Assembly (NCBI GenBank): GCA_025024175.1
Contig: QCXZ01000137.1
Span: 73,036,680-73,100,679, forward strand
DNA: 64,000 nucleotides
Reading direction: 5' to 3'
Origin: Rhyzopertha dominica
Taxonomy: Eukaryota > Arthropoda > Insecta > Coleoptera > Bostrichidae
Position 1 is the stretch's first letter. The number at the start of each line of letters is the position of its first letter. Below the pieces are notes generated by a model. The model made no database searches. It was not told the origin of the DNA and saw only the letters and a program-made list of their open reading frames with translations. Positions 11,891 through 23,800 of the stretch are shown in pieces. A program made the translations under genes and the position numbers.

Positions 11891-12951
11891 TTTGTAAATT
11901 AGTATAGCGAATGCTTTTGAAGTTGACTATAAAATACGTATTGATGGAATATCTTTGCGGTAGGGAGTAGGGCTTTTAAAGAAAAAAAAACACAAAGAAA
12001 CATTATTGTTATTATTAGGGCAACATGATTTATGTTTATGATTATTAAAGAGATTAAACTATCTTGCCAATAATTTTCATGGGTAAACGTTCCATATTTG
12101 CTTTACTAATCGGTAACACGCAAATATTCTACAGCTATGCTACAATGTTTAACTAAAATACAAAGAAAATACATATTCGAAAAAAAAACATCTCTGCCAT
12201 CTTCTGCGTAGTGGGCGCCCCTAATAATTAACATAAACTGCTAGAGGATCATTTTTTCTTAGGACAGGCAGTGCTCTGCTACTGACGTACTTTTTACATC
12301 GCAATATAAAAACTGTCAGGTGCACTATGTGCGTTTTCTCCCGCAGCGTTTGACGTAGTTACCTAAACTTCTACGCCACAGCCTTGAGACAATAAAGAAA
12401 TGTCGAAATAGGAGAGATAATGGCGCCCCCTTATACCCATTATTTTTATAAGAAATGACGTGGAGAAATGAAGTATTCTAAAGATGTGCTCGTAACTTGC
12501 TCCTAAATGAGTTCTCTATTGATACAGTGCTCTTGTCGTCTTGCTGTACACTTTAATACCCAACTTCATTTAAAAGCATTTAAAGCAGAAAGGTGTTTTA
12601 AAATTGCGAAAGCCATTACATTGGGGAAACCTGCTTAATCATCTTCCCTTCCGTGATCCCAGGGAAGTTCAGACTATCGATCCCTGGTTCTGTTGGAAAG
12701 ATATTTCTTAAAGCCTCGGTTAATTGCGTCTTGATGGGTGTGATGTTGCAGAAATCCGTGGAGCTAAATTCCTAAGTTGCCAAATGCAGATAATTATTGG
12801 CGATGAACTCGGTCTTTTATTGTAATTCCGGCGAACAGTGGAAAAGGAAAGGAAATAATCAACCGAATGCGCCACTTTCTTCGTGAAGGTGTCAGGTTGT
12901 ACTGCAAATGGCCTAAATTTGTAGTTAAAACATAATTTTTGCATTTCCTAA
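11891..12951. other. Unrecognised DNA
   Basis: No supported feature. Short reverse frames next to the (AAT)n tract are translations of the repeat and its flank. Confidence 0.35.

Positions 12952-13031
<80 letters not shown>
12952..13031. repeat. (AAT)n microsatellite, tail of a reverse-strand LINE
   Basis: About 26 uninterrupted copies of AAT. It directly abuts the 3' end of the LINE at 13.03-14.66 kb; read on that element's strand it is a (TTA)n tail following CCTAATAAAGCCG. Such simple-repeat tails are common at LINE 3' ends. Confidence 0.9.
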
Positions 13032-13032
<1 letters not shown>

Positions 13033-14660
13033 CGGCTTTATTAGGCACAGTAGGTTAAATACAATCAAAACTATTATTTTGAACGTAATAGAAAGACGAA
13101 AAGAAAAATGTAAAAAAATTGTAAACTGGGAAGCATGGCGAAGTCTAACAAGATGCTATTCTACTAAACCACGCATCCCAAGCTATAAGAGGGCGTAAAT
13201 GCGGAAAGGAAGAGGGAAATCAACAAATGCAAGAAAAACAATGGAAAAAAATGTTTAGAAGGAAGAGAAAGTCCAGTTGGCAATCAGATTTCATCTAGTT
13301 TGAGTAACAAAAAGGTACTCTTTTAATTTATATTTAAACTTATTAATATTATACAGTGAACTGACGTGGTAAGTCATTGTAAAATTTAGCAGCATTGACA
13401 GAGAAACCTCTGCGAAACAGAGCTGTACGGTGGCGGGCACAACAAAACTGTCCCTAAATCGAGTGTTTCTAGAGTAAATATCTGAGTGATATGTTAATCG
13501 ACCTTTCAAGTTAGAGTTAGGAGATGGAATGGTAAGTATTTTATGAACAAAACAGTTAAGATGACACTTCTTACGATTATCCGTGTTCAACCAATTTAGT
13601 AATTTATAAACGACGTGATATGATCACGTCTACGCAAACCATAGACATATCGACCACATGCATTCTGTAATTTCTGCACACGACTTTTCTCGTTGGCATC
13701 CAAACAAAACCCATAAATAAAGTCACAGTAGTTAAAATGCGATAATACAAGACTTTCACATAATTGTTTCCTTATAAAGAAAATTAAAAAAATGTCTACT
13801 CGAATATAACAATTTTAAAGAAGAGAATGCCCGTCGTATTAGCTTCGTGACATGTTCTCTAAACCGAAGTGCACTATCTATAATGACACCCAAATTTCTA
13901 GTGTGATCAACAAACGGAATATTAACACCTGGTAGAGCTACCGACATAGAATCGCATACATATTTTCTGACATTTTTATTGCCAAAACACATAACCAGTG
14001 ATTTAGAAGGGTTTAATTTTAAGTTATGTTTCCAGAAAAAGTTATGATTCTATCTAGTTCCTCATTAATATAATAGATGAAGCTAAGCAGTCCTCAAGTC
14101 TGAAATGATGATAAATCTGGCTGTCATAAGCATATGCTTGAATCTTACACCTACTCACAGATTTAGTTACATCAGGAGTATATATAACAAACAATAATGA
14201 ACCTAGAATAGACCCCCGAGGAACTCCTATTAATATTTTTGAAGTATTGGATAGCGGTTACTGAAATTTTTTTTGACGTCTGTTGCTTAGATAAGATGAC
14301 ACCAAAGAAGCTGACGATGAAGAAAATCCACAGTATCTTAGCTTAGCACACATCAATCCGTGATTAATAGTGTCGAAAGCCTTAGAATAATCCAACATAC
14401 CAAAATCGACGCTGGACCCTCATCAGTTGCTCTAATAATGTCATCAACAACACAATTTAAAGCTGTAGCTGTAGAGAAGCCCTTTCTAAAGCCACACCGA
14501 TTGTAGGGGATGAGGTCATTATTAAGAGCAAATTCATAAATTTGTTAATACAAGATTTTTTCGAAAATTTTAGAGANAACTGATAATATGCTTATAATAC
14601 GCAGGACCGATAAACTAGCAGGGTTTGGTTTTTAGGCAACGGCAATCCTACTGGAGTATT
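13032..14660 (-). mobile_element. Jockey/CR1-like LINE, 5'-truncated and degenerate
   Basis: Reading the reverse strand from 14.66 kb downward gives a SKIFEKI-like block, NRCGFRKGFSTATAL, LDYSKAFDTINHGLM (palm motif A), SYLSNRRQ, GVPRGSILGSLLF (motif B), a decayed YAYDSQIYHHF active site, LKLNPSKSLVM, NLGVIIDSALRFREHV (13.86 kb) and, at 13590-13291, a C-terminal region with an LTYHSDIYSRNTRFRDSF block. The order is complete from RT to C-terminus, with stops and shifts between blocks. The element ends in a (TTA)n tail. The endonuclease is absent. One N lies at about 14577. Confidence 0.8.
13756..13992 (-). pseudogene. LINE post-RT fragment
   Basis: A 78-codon open piece begins at MCFGNKN and contains RNLGVIIDSALRFREHVTKL and SLKLLYSSRHF, the thumb region after the polymerase active site. 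It is part of the larger dead element and is bounded by stops. Confidence 0.7.
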
Positions 14661-16464
14661 GATAGTGAAACACTAACAGCACCACTTATTTTGGGTAAAG
14701 TATTAAATGATGGTTATATGATAGTTTATGATGTTCTTTAATCTTTGAAAAAAAAACGTAATGTTACCTCATAAAAGTGTGATGTTTTGTATTCGACGAT
14801 TTAGGAATAATTAGAGGTTGTATCCTGAAAACGCTTTGCGATATCGCTTTGAGCAAGTCTTTTTTCAATTAAAAATGTAGGTACAAGAGAAATCCACTAA
14901 AAATATTTTTTAAGTTCTTAAATATCCTGCTACGGGGCTACAACAAATACACCAATAAAATATTAGCATCATAAGCATATCAATATGTACATAAAAGCGA
15001 ACAACATCAGCAATATACACACACAACATGCAACCATAAACGTATTGTAGTCTACAACAACATTTAAAGCATACATTACGTTAATTTAACATTTTATTGT
15101 GTACAAAAAACCTCATCTATACTGGAAAAGTTAAATAAGCCATAAAACTACTTTCGATGATTTCATATACATTCATTGTGTGCAAACGAGAAAAGCAAAA
15201 TCTACTATATAGGTAACCTGTAAAACTACACCCTGTTGCATCATATAGATGATGCGTAAATTAAACGATGTCTTTTGGTTCACAAACAGTCTAATCAACA
15301 AGGAAAAGCTAAACAAACTCTGTCTGATACAATCGCATTTACTGTTTGACCAACTGTGTGGAAGAGTTTTTTAAATTCGTTGTTCCTCGTGATTGCTAGA
15401 ATTATTGCAATAAAGAAAAGAAAACTAATATTTGAGAGTTAGGAACGTTTCTCTTTTGTTAACCTAATGTTATATTTTTGCATCCATTGTCTTCAACCTC
15501 GCATGCTAAAACCTACACATTGTTGCCATACACGCGTAGCTAAAATGAATACTTCATTGTAACAATGGTCTTGATTAAACAATACAAAGTATGACGAGCA
15601 GTTGGGGAACTTCAAAAATCGAGGTGCGCTTTTTCGTTCGTGATGCAAAATGTTCAAAACAAACCTACATCTTTAATTTCATTTACTTCTTCGTGGCGTG
15701 ACCTACTAAGTTGGATACACCTAATCCAACACAGAGCCTTCCGTTTATTAGGGAACATTAGTCGTAATTACCTATGGTGGGTGTAACGAGAAGTGCGTAC
15801 ACATAAATTCGAAACCGAATTCGCCGCAAATTCGTGTAGGAAATTCTATTATGTGGAGAACTGTTTTAACGTATATCATGCTTACAATCTAGTGTAATCC
15901 CTGGCATACACCCGGCAGGCTATGTGGGGTATAAGGAATTCCAGTAAAGATATACGCCTACTACGTGGTCGAAAGCTCGAGGGTGAAAATACCAGAGAGA
16001 GAGAGAAGGAAGCAGGTTAATTGTCAAGGTGCGCTCGAAAACGAGTCGATCCGAAATACAGTTAAAGGTTGAAAGGTAAAAGAGCAAATGCTCAAACGCT
16101 GGATTACCCGAAAATAAAATGCTTATTCAGGTGACACGGTCAACATTATAAAAATTAAATCAGTCACGAGTTATTAATTAGAAGACGGGCAGTTTCAAAC
16201 TTATAACGAGACCGACCCTAATAAGTCACGATGCTGCTGCTGCAGTCAACTTTGGTCGTTTTTTTAGCTTTTTTAGTGCAATCCTGCAGGCAGGAAACAC
16301 AAACTTGTTAGCTCCATAGTTTCATCATAGTTTCTTGCCATTTTGTCGTGTGCTGCAGTAAAAGGATTGGCTAAACTTTCCCTTGCAGAAGAGCATGTTA
16401 TTTTGTAAAGTAAGTATTAAAAATAACTTTAAAAGATGCGTTTGGAGGTACTATGATTCTTTTA
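14661..16464. other. Unrecognised AT-rich DNA left of the mariner
   Basis: No gene or repeat is recognised. The only tract noted is a short GA run near 15994-16006. Confidence 0.35.
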
Positions 16465-16496
16465 CGAGGCATGTTTTTTAAGTAAGTACCGTTTTG
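16465..16496 (+). repeat. Mariner left terminal inverted repeat
   Basis: The 32 bases match the reverse complement of 17752-17783 without a difference. In mariner elements the transposase binds this repeat and cuts at its outer end. Confidence 0.97.
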
Positions 16497-16626
16497 TGAT
16501 TCCGCCGCCTCAGCGCTACGGTCGGCGTTCCGCGCATGAGCGCTGGTTACCTACATCTCTTGTCTACGCACTGACGCCATTACAGTTTGATTCTTCATTG
16601 TATACGTTGTTTACTGAGTGTTTAAG

Positions 16627-17685
16627 ATGCCTCCGACAATCGTGAGTCCCGCCGATTGTGAAGTACGGGCTGTTATACGATTTCTTAGTGCTAAAGGCGT
16701 AAAACCGATCGATATTCATCGTGAGATCTGTGAAGTTTACGGACAAAACATTATGAGTGATGGAATGGTGAGGAAATGGGTGAGAGCATTTAAAGATGGC
16801 CGCACAAATGTGCATGATGAAGAACGGAGTGGGCGTCCTTCGGTCGTTAATGAAGATTTGGTGCAGAAAGTGAACGAAAAGGTGACAGAAAACAGACGTT
16901 TTACAATTTCATTATTGTGCGACTGCTTTCCTCAATATTTTCGTAGTGTTTTGTATCGCATTGTGACCGAGAGCTTGAATTACCGGAAATTGTGTTCACG
17001 TTGGGTTCCGAAAATGTTGACGGATTTGCACAAAACCCAACGTTTAGGCAGTGCATTGACTTTCCTTGAGCGGTACCACAATGAAGGTGAAGATTTTTTA
17101 GACCAAATTGTTACTGGTGACGAAACATGGGTGGCCTACGTCACACCAGAATCGAAACAACAATCCATGGAATGGCGACATTCATCATCACCCAAAAAAG
17201 TGAAGTTTAAACAAACAATTTCTGCCCGGAAAATCACGTGCACAGTTTTTTGGGACAGAAAAGTGGAGTTTCTGCCTCGTAATGAGACAATCAATGCAGC
17301 GTCTTATTGTAAGACATTGAACAATCTGCGTCGTGCAATCCAGAACAAAAGACGTGGCAAGTTGAGTAAGGGTATCGTTTTGCTGCATGACAATGCCCGT
17401 CCACATGTGGCTAATCGGACCAAAGATCTCATCAAATCTTTTAAATGGGAAACTCGAGATCATCCTCCATACAGCCCTGATGTGGTGCCCAGCGACTACC
17501 ATTTGTTTCTGCACTTGAAGAAACGCCTGGGTGGTCAGCGTCTTCAAGACGATAACGAAGTCGAAACATTTGTGATACAGTGGTTAACAAGTCAGGCGGC
17601 AGAATTTTATGAGGAGGGTATTCAAAAACTGGTGCCACGTTATGACAAGTGCCTCAATATTCACGGAAATTATGTAGAAAAGTAG
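16627..17685 (+). CDS. Mariner transposase, D,D34D, apparently intact
   Basis: This encodes a cut-and-paste DNA transposase that would bind the element's terminal repeats in the nucleus and insert at TA. The first ATG in frame is at 16627, giving 352 residues, normal for mariner (about 345-355). Residues 10-75 form the helix-turn-helix DNA-binding half, ending in the ERSGRPS motif. WVPKML (about residue 124) is the mariner counterpart of the WVPHEL motif. Catalytic aspartates lie in TGDETW (residue 165), LHDNARPH (residue 255) and VPSDYHLF (residue 290); 34 residues separate the second and third, the mariner spacing. The C-terminus ends in NIHGNYVEK, as is usual. No stop or frameshift interrupts it. 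Departures such as SPDVVPSDY for the usual SPDLAPSDY may or may not affect activity. Confidence 0.95.
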   Translation: MPPTIVSPADCEVRAVIRFLSAKGVKPIDIHREICEVYGQNIMSDGMVRKWVRAFKDGRTNVHDEERSGRPSVVNEDLVQKVNEKVTENRRFTISLLCDCFPQYFRSVLYRIVTESLNYRKLCSRWVPKMLTDLHKTQRLGSALTFLERYHNEGEDFLDQIVTGDETWVAYVTPESKQQSMEWRHSSSPKKVKFKQTISARKITCTVFWDRKVEFLPRNETINAASYCKTLNNLRRAIQNKRRGKLSKGIVLLHDNARPHVANRTKDLIKSFKWETRDHPPYSPDVVPSDYHLFLHLKKRLGGQRLQDDNEVETFVIQWLTSQAAEFYEEGIQKLVPRYDKCLNIHGNYVEK

Positions 17686-17751
17686 ATTAAGGTACAGGCT
17701 TTCATGTAAGATAAAATTATTCCGATACCTTTGCACGTCTTTTTTTAATTC

Positions 17752-17783
17752 CAAAACGGTACTTACTTAAAAAACATGCCTCG
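17752..17783 (-). repeat. Mariner right terminal inverted repeat
   Basis: Exact inverted copy of 16465-16496, followed by the TA target duplication at 17784-17785. Confidence 0.97.
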
Positions 17784-17785
17784 TA

Positions 17786-18361
17786 TTAATTAACTGTTAA
17801 ATGTGAAGGGAACTTGAAACATCTAATAATAAAATCAAAATATATGTAAATATAATGGTAGGATTGTTATTAACGTGTAGTCTTCGAATCAATGAGATTA
17901 TCAACTGATAAAACTTTCCTTACGTTGAGTCTCATTCAGGTAACTTGTACGGTATGAAGGAATGCCCCTAGAGTATGCAGATGGGGTAAATTTTGCAAAT
18001 TCTGTCCTTAATGTCCCAGAGGTATTCAATAGGATATTTTAGTGATCAGTGCAACACGTTGAGCAATGAAGACCAAAGATGATCTGCTGCTATTAACAAT
18101 ATCCGCCAACAACATTACAACACTGGGGTTGCCTATTCATCTTCTCTTGGACCATCATGCGTACTTAGACATAATCTAGATTCTACTCTAAAGACATTAC
18201 GCTATCATTGTATCCACTGTGCTCGTTCTCTACATCACTTCTAGTTGGACACGCTAATGTTCAATGCTGAAAGAGCAGCACCAGTTGAGAATGATATGAA
18301 AACAAAGCAAATCCTCTTATTCAGCGGAAAACGATGCGCTTTCCATATTGCGTTAACTAAA
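17786..18361. other. Unrecognised DNA right of the mariner
   Basis: Nothing supported by sequence in this stretch. Confidence 0.35.
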
Positions 18362-18563
18362 GAGTGCCATTCTGTATTCAAGACAGCCCATTTAACTGGG
18401 TGTCGCGATACTTCAGAATATTTATATTTTATATCTATATTTATTTTATAAATGCACGCTACAGAAATTTGCAAATGATGCTCTAATAAAATAAGAGTAT
18501 AACAAAATAGGAAACAAAAAAGGAGAAAAACAAACATAAATAACAAATAAATAACAATATCAC
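18362..18563 (-). repeat. Inverted repeat arm A (LINE 3' end)
   Basis: These 202 bases match 20651-20852 in reverse orientation, with only a handful of differences seen by eye. The match covers the LINE 3' UTR, its AT-rich tail and about 60 bases beyond the tail. Confidence 0.9.
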
Positions 18564-18589
18564 AGCAACAGGCTCTTAAATTCTTTATA

Positions 18590-19185
18590 GCTAGTGGTAA
18601 AAACATCACAACCCGTATAGTATCTGTAATTAACCACCGCAAAGAAACCGTAGCTTGTTCTATGAGCCTATTTACTTTAAAATTGACATTGACCAATAAA
18701 TCACTACACGGTACCACTCCATTATACAACTTGTGCACAAAAAGTGTCATATTTTGACATCCACGTATCTCTAAGCTCTGCAGACCAGCGAGTAAAAGTC
18801 TGGTTGTGTGAGGAATGTCATCGCAAGGAAAATGTAATTTAAGCAATAAAAAGCGAACAAACGTTGACTGAATTTGTTCGATTCTGTTAATGTGACCTGC
18901 ATACGAAGAAGACGAGACTAGGCTGTTGTATTCTAACATACTTCTTACCAAACTAACATACAAAGTTTTTATTGCTTTAATATTCGACATGTGAACGCAG
19001 TTACGCTTAATGAAACCTAACATTCTAGTTTCATTTACTACAGTACTATCTATATGTTTAATAAAGTTTAATTCACTATCGAAAATAACTCCCAAATATG
19101 TTGTCTGATCTACTGAATCGAGCCTCACATTGTTCACTTTGTAATCAGCAATAGGAGGATCGCATAATTTTACATTTTTGTACAT
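18590..19185 (-). pseudogene. LINE post-RT and C-terminal region, open but truncated
   Basis: About 200 residues cover the thumb and C-terminal region of a LINE ORF2 (YLGVIFDSELNF, LVRSMLEYNS, RIEQIQSTFVRFLL, NMTLFVHKLYNG). The open frame runs on through the 3' UTR to 18241, which explains its hydrophobic, low-complexity tail. The catalytic domain upstream is broken, so no working polymerase is encoded. Confidence 0.75.
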
Positions 19186-19450
19186 TCAGCTTTAAAAGGT
19201 TATTTTCACAATAACTAACCAAATTATTGAAGTCTTTTTGTAGATGATGACAGTCCTCTATATCTCTAATCACTGAAAAGAACTTAAGGTCGTCCGCTTA
19301 TAAGACACGATTCAAAATACGAACTCACATCGTTTACAAACAAACTAGCAATTAATTCCCGCCAAAATTCTGGCTTAAAAAACTTTTTGGTCAAGGACAC
19401 CATTTAGCAACTGTCGCTTTAAATTTGCGGAACAAGTCTTATGGTTGTGT

Positions 19451-19659
19451 GGCTTTGTCATAGTGTCAGTTCATTGCTGACAGATGGCATTGCTATCTAT
19501 TTTTCTACTAACATCATACCAAGCCTTTGGTATATACGCCAAAGCAGTTCTATGCCATGATGTCAACATCAACTACACTGATGAGATGTAATGACAGCGA
19601 AACAGATTTTTCTGTAATTAGTTACGGTTCACACAGCATTGTATATACATGCTTTTTTT
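19451..19659 (+). mobile_element. Hammerhead-family short retroelement, copy 2
   Basis: From GATGGCATTGC (about 19482) to ACATGC and a T run (about 19659) this is colinear with the copy at 60.6 kb, sharing CAGTTCTATGCC, the CTGATGA core and ACAGCAT. The stretch 19451-19498 is additionally a reverse-oriented copy of the family's 5' region, overlapping the direct part at the near-palindromic GATGGCATTGC, so the 5' end is head-to-head. No target duplication was found. It is clearly more diverged than the other copies. Confidence 0.7.
19555..19640 (+). ncRNA. Hammerhead ribozyme, diverged copy
   Basis: CTGATGA lies at 19578-19584 and GAAA at 19599-19602. Between them stem II (19585-19598) pairs G-C, one mismatch, then TGT with ACA around an AATG loop. 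Stem I next to the core pairs TACA (19574-19577) with TGTA (19613-19616); the 60.7-kb copy has TGCA with TGCA, so a G-C pair has become A-T with pairing kept. The predicted cleavage follows TC at 19612. Stem III is weak in this copy and the outer part of stem I is partly lost, so cleavage activity is doubtful. Confidence 0.6.
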
Positions 19660-20650
19660 TAAATCAAAACTTATCTATTACCTTGGAGCGAACGTAAGGG
19701 ATTTTTTTAATATTGGCGTATGATGACTGTAGAGCAGTGCTGGCTTAATAACTTGTTGCGATTTGGGTATATTTCATTTAAAATAAGAAGTTGTATAGTA
19801 AGCATCTATGTCAGTTGATTTTAGACGGCTCTTATTTTACATCACCATAAGATTTTTCTCGGAAAATTTAGAAACTTTTATTTTGGAACTTGTATCAAAA
19901 ACAAAGGACCCTAGTGTAGCGGTACATTAGTATTTTTTTGTTTAATTAAATTTGGTCTATCCACATTTAGACCGATGTCGTTCCGATTTAAACCGCTATT
20001 CTACGACTCCAAATTAAAAAAAAATGGATTTTGTGTGCAGCAGTGGGTATTTTGTCCCGTAATAAGCTGTTAAAACCAACACTTAAAAATTTCTGAACAG
20101 TCCTATTAGGTACCTACATGCATTTTATTAAGTCAGTAAGTATACAAATTTTTATCCTTATCGATGTACTTGTTTTTGACTTAATTTTCTATTCTTTCCA
20201 CAAATTACGCAATAAACACGTTTTTACTTGGCCGCAAAACTTCTTTGACGGTTACACGAGAATTCGGTTGGACTAGTATAGTTGCAAGCAACAATCCTGA
20301 GACTCATTATACGAACAGCCGATTACCGCTCACAATGGTTTACAAGTATTACCTGAAGCTGTCGTAAATAACAGATGGGTTCGGCACGTTTCACTGTTTT
20401 GCAGCGGAATGGACCGTATCCAAAAATTGTGTTTAGGCTTTTTAGATTTTTTTTCTCGTACACATAAATCAATGAGCATTATTTGGTATTATTGTTTGAA
20501 CTACAAATATTTCTCATCTAATAGCTTTTAATTTATTACTAAATCGCATTCTTTCCTAATTTAATGAGTAGTATCTATTTTTATAACCACGAATGGTAAA
20601 CATTCCAATTTCCTTGCGGCAGCCCATACTTTCTAATTTTTGATAGCGGT
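19660..20650. other. Unrecognised AT-rich DNA between the inverted repeat arms
   Basis: Nothing is recognised here. Confidence 0.35.
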
Positions 20651-20852
20651 GTGATATTGTTATTTATTTGTTACTTATGTTCGTTTTTCTCCTTTTTTGT
20701 TTCCTATTTTGTTATACTCCTATTTTATTAGAGCATCATTTGCAAATTTCTGTAGCGTGCATTTATGAAATAAATATAAATATAAAATATAAATATTTTG
20801 AAGTATCGCAACACCCAGTTAAATGAGCTGTCTTGAATACAGAATGGCACTC
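20651..20852 (+). repeat. Inverted repeat arm B (LINE 3' end, isolated)
   Basis: Reverse-complement copy of 18362-18563. Here only the 3' UTR and tail remain, with no coding sequence upstream. It is either a strongly 5'-truncated insertion of the same LINE family or one arm of an inverted duplication. Confidence 0.85.
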
Positions 20853-23800
20853 GTACATTACGCCCTCCATTCATTAAATCCGTGAAACATGCCGTTCCGG
20901 TGGATTTAAATTAAAGTTTCCTAAACGAGTTATTCGGCAAATTTACAATTCAGAACCACCATGATTAACGTCCACTGCGAATACGTTTCGAACTAGTTAA
21001 AATGCTAGTTTATAATGGTATTTTAATCCGATGCCGTGTCACGCAGTTGGACAATTTGATGACGTGGGATCCACAAAATAATTGTTTCTAGTTTGTTTAT
21101 GCTGATTGGGTAGTGTATGTGTATAAACGTGTATAAATCTACACCTGCTCACCTGGACGGTTTTCTTAATGGTAAGTCACCGAATTCAACAGACTCAAAG
21201 CATAAACTCTCACTTAATCTTACAGACAAAAGAAACTCCATTTTTACAGGGATTGCATAAATCGTGAGATGAATCATGTGAATCCAGTATATCAGATTTT
21301 TACGTAGGTAATAGTATGCATTATCATGCAGTAGCATTCCATAACCCTTGACTTCTTTGGGTAAAGCCTTTTTGACATTTCTTGCTACTCATCTTACTTC
21401 TCATCAACTGAGTTTCTCATATTATTAGATGAGAAGACTCTGTAGTCTGTCTGTGCTGGAATTGAAAAAGGCCTTCATGCAATTGCAATGTATACAGGCA
21501 AAGCAAACAAGCAGCATGCGAAAAGTAGTTAAACTTATAACAATTAATATTTTCGTTGATATTTAACGTCAGGGGTGCAATGCGTCATCAATTAACAACA
21601 TTGTTCTACATTATAGTTGGTTGCCTCCTTGAGGGCGTATTTTCTGCCCAGCAGCCTTTTACCATTTCCCGCGGCGCGTTTTTCTCTAAATTCCATTTTT
21701 ATCGGGCGGAAAATACTTCACTTTCGATCGCACATGCAGAGGTGAACAGTCACTTGAAATTTTGGTGTAATTTGGCATATCGGCTTAGCCGGAGTAATTC
21801 GGGTGATCTGAATTTTAAATAAGTGCTCGATTTTTGATTTGGATTCTTTTGGAGCGCTTATCTAACCGCTTAGCGGGATTATATCACCTCGCGACTACAT
21901 GTGAATAGTTTTTCACCAACTATTTATTGTTTCTTTGTTTATGCAATAGGCCGTTTCTTTAAACCGCCGTTTTACTTGCATACGGATTGTGAGGCGATTG
22001 CATCACCTTAGCAAATTGAGCAGTTTCTTTTGGATATTTCTTCGCCGTGGTCATACATTGTTTCCGGAGGAGATTGTTGGAGTTTGTGGCTGGATGTATG
22101 CCTCTGGTCTTGGCTGATGTGAAATCAAGTCGTAGAGAAGACGCGTACAAGGGCTCCACCAGGGCTTCCTGCTAGAATAAGTGATAAGTACCTACGGTAT
22201 AAGACATTTACCGCAGAAAAGTACATAATACATTTGTGCCGTGTTGAATCTTATTACATAAACGGCTAGCAGTCATTTTGTTATTCCTTATCGCTCTTTT
22301 TAGCCGGTGCTAGCGCTGGACGAGTTTTATATTCCGTACATTGTGCGTCGTACACGAAATAATCTTGCTCACTACAACACGACTGATATCAATCAACTAA
22401 TTTTGTATTGTATGTTAACGATCGTAGTTTCTTTGAACTTATCTTCTCTTAAGTATTGCTACTTTAATATTTTTCTTGTTTGAGTTTATTTACTACATTA
22501 GCTTTGTGTACCCTTAATTACAGCTCTTGCTATACTTATTCGTACAATCATTCATTTTTTTAGAGTGATATTGCAGTTTCTTTTAAATATAAAGCATACT
22601 TAATATTAGTTAATCAAATACCTAAAGAATTTAACCATAATTGAATGATTAGCGGTTTTTAATTATTGAACGTTGTTTTAGAATTAATTTGAAGTGTATT
22701 TATGTTGTGTAAGAGAGCGATTGCGCAATCAAACCTAAGTTTGGTCTTTATATTGAATTATTATTGATTANCGATTCTAGAGATAACTACATTTTGTTCT
22801 GGTTTCGAATTTGTATTATATTGCATTTCTTCTGCTATGAATTTATTTTAATAAACAAAGAGTTCTAGGTATTCAGGTTTTTCTTTTCGCTAGTTCATTG
22901 TAGTTTCAGCGATCAAAACATTATATTTGCCTTCAATTTTGCTTTGTGACAGTCTGAAGCAAATAATACGTTGAGTGCAGGGTAGCACTGTCTGGCGCCC
23001 ACTTAAACATAATTTTCTTTTAAAACAAGTTCGTATTTATTTTCTATTTGTTTACTCACCCCCTAACTCCCCTGAGTTAGCCGACGCACTCTTATTCTTG
23101 TTACCTATAAGGTAAGTGTTTTGATTATTTGGTTTACTAGTGTCGTTTAGAAACGTAACAAACTTAGTGCCCAAACTGCAGTTAAATCATGTAGAAATAT
23201 AAATTATAAAGTTATTAACATGTTATTTCTTAAATCCTTTAGAAGAAGCTACCCTTGTTTAGTGTTCAAACCATCTGCTTCTATGTCTAAATCATTATGC
23301 ATGAGAGCTCAGTTTTTCATGCTTACATGAAACTTATTCTCGGAACAATATAAAAATTTGAATGAATAAATCTTATTCTGTAGCAGGTACTGACCAAAAA
23401 TAATTAATATACTATAATCAATGCTTGATGAGGAATGCACTAAAAAAATTATGTTCGTAATTAGAATTTTTTGCTATATTTATTAAAACAGAACTACTAA
23501 ATTTATAATCTACCTTGAAAGTTGAACAATAATGGCAAATACGTCATCCATATGCAGCTAACCGATAATATCAAAAACTCAGTTGTGCTGCTTGTTTATA
23601 AAGTGGAACACTAGATTGATAACTAATTATTAACTAATTAATGCGATTTTATACCAACATGTCTAATTTATTTACCACGTGCTGGCAAGAGATAGATCCC
23701 AGCATCCTAACCAACTGATGTTTTCCCAATACAAGCTATAAAAACAACCCACTTTTCCGCGGAAATCATCTAACTCCAATATTCGGGAGATAAAAACGAA

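Larger units (their letters stand above)
16465..17783 (+). mobile_element. Complete mariner transposon (1,319 bp)
   Basis: The element is bounded by perfect 32-bp terminal inverted repeats (16465-16496 and 17752-17783; outer bases CGAGGCATG). A TA dinucleotide lies on each side (16463-16464 and 17784-17785), the expected mariner target duplication. The length of about 1.3 kb is normal for the family. The single gene inside is uninterrupted. Perfect repeats together with an intact gene point to a recent insertion compared with everything else in the window. Confidence 0.97.
18362..19390 (-). mobile_element. Jockey/CR1-like LINE, 3' half
   Basis: From about 19.39 kb downward on the reverse strand there is an FVNDVSSYF block, a decayed active-site area, DCHHLQKDFNNLV and LLKLNVQKCKIM. 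From 19185 an open frame follows with TTYLGVIFDSELNFIKHID, IKAIKTLYVSLVRSMLEYNS and HINRIEQIQSTFVRFLLLKLHF, then the AGLQSLEIR C-terminal pattern. Coding similarity ends near 18.59 kb, and what follows is an A-rich 3' UTR. The last 202 bp are repeated in opposite orientation at 20.65-20.85 kb. Confidence 0.8.

Noticed and set aside
12794..13048. Reverse open frame rich in tyrosine
   Set aside because: It is the (AAT)n microsatellite translated; no protein is implied.
17188..17638. Reverse open frames inside the mariner
   Set aside because: They are antisense shadows of the intact transposase gene.
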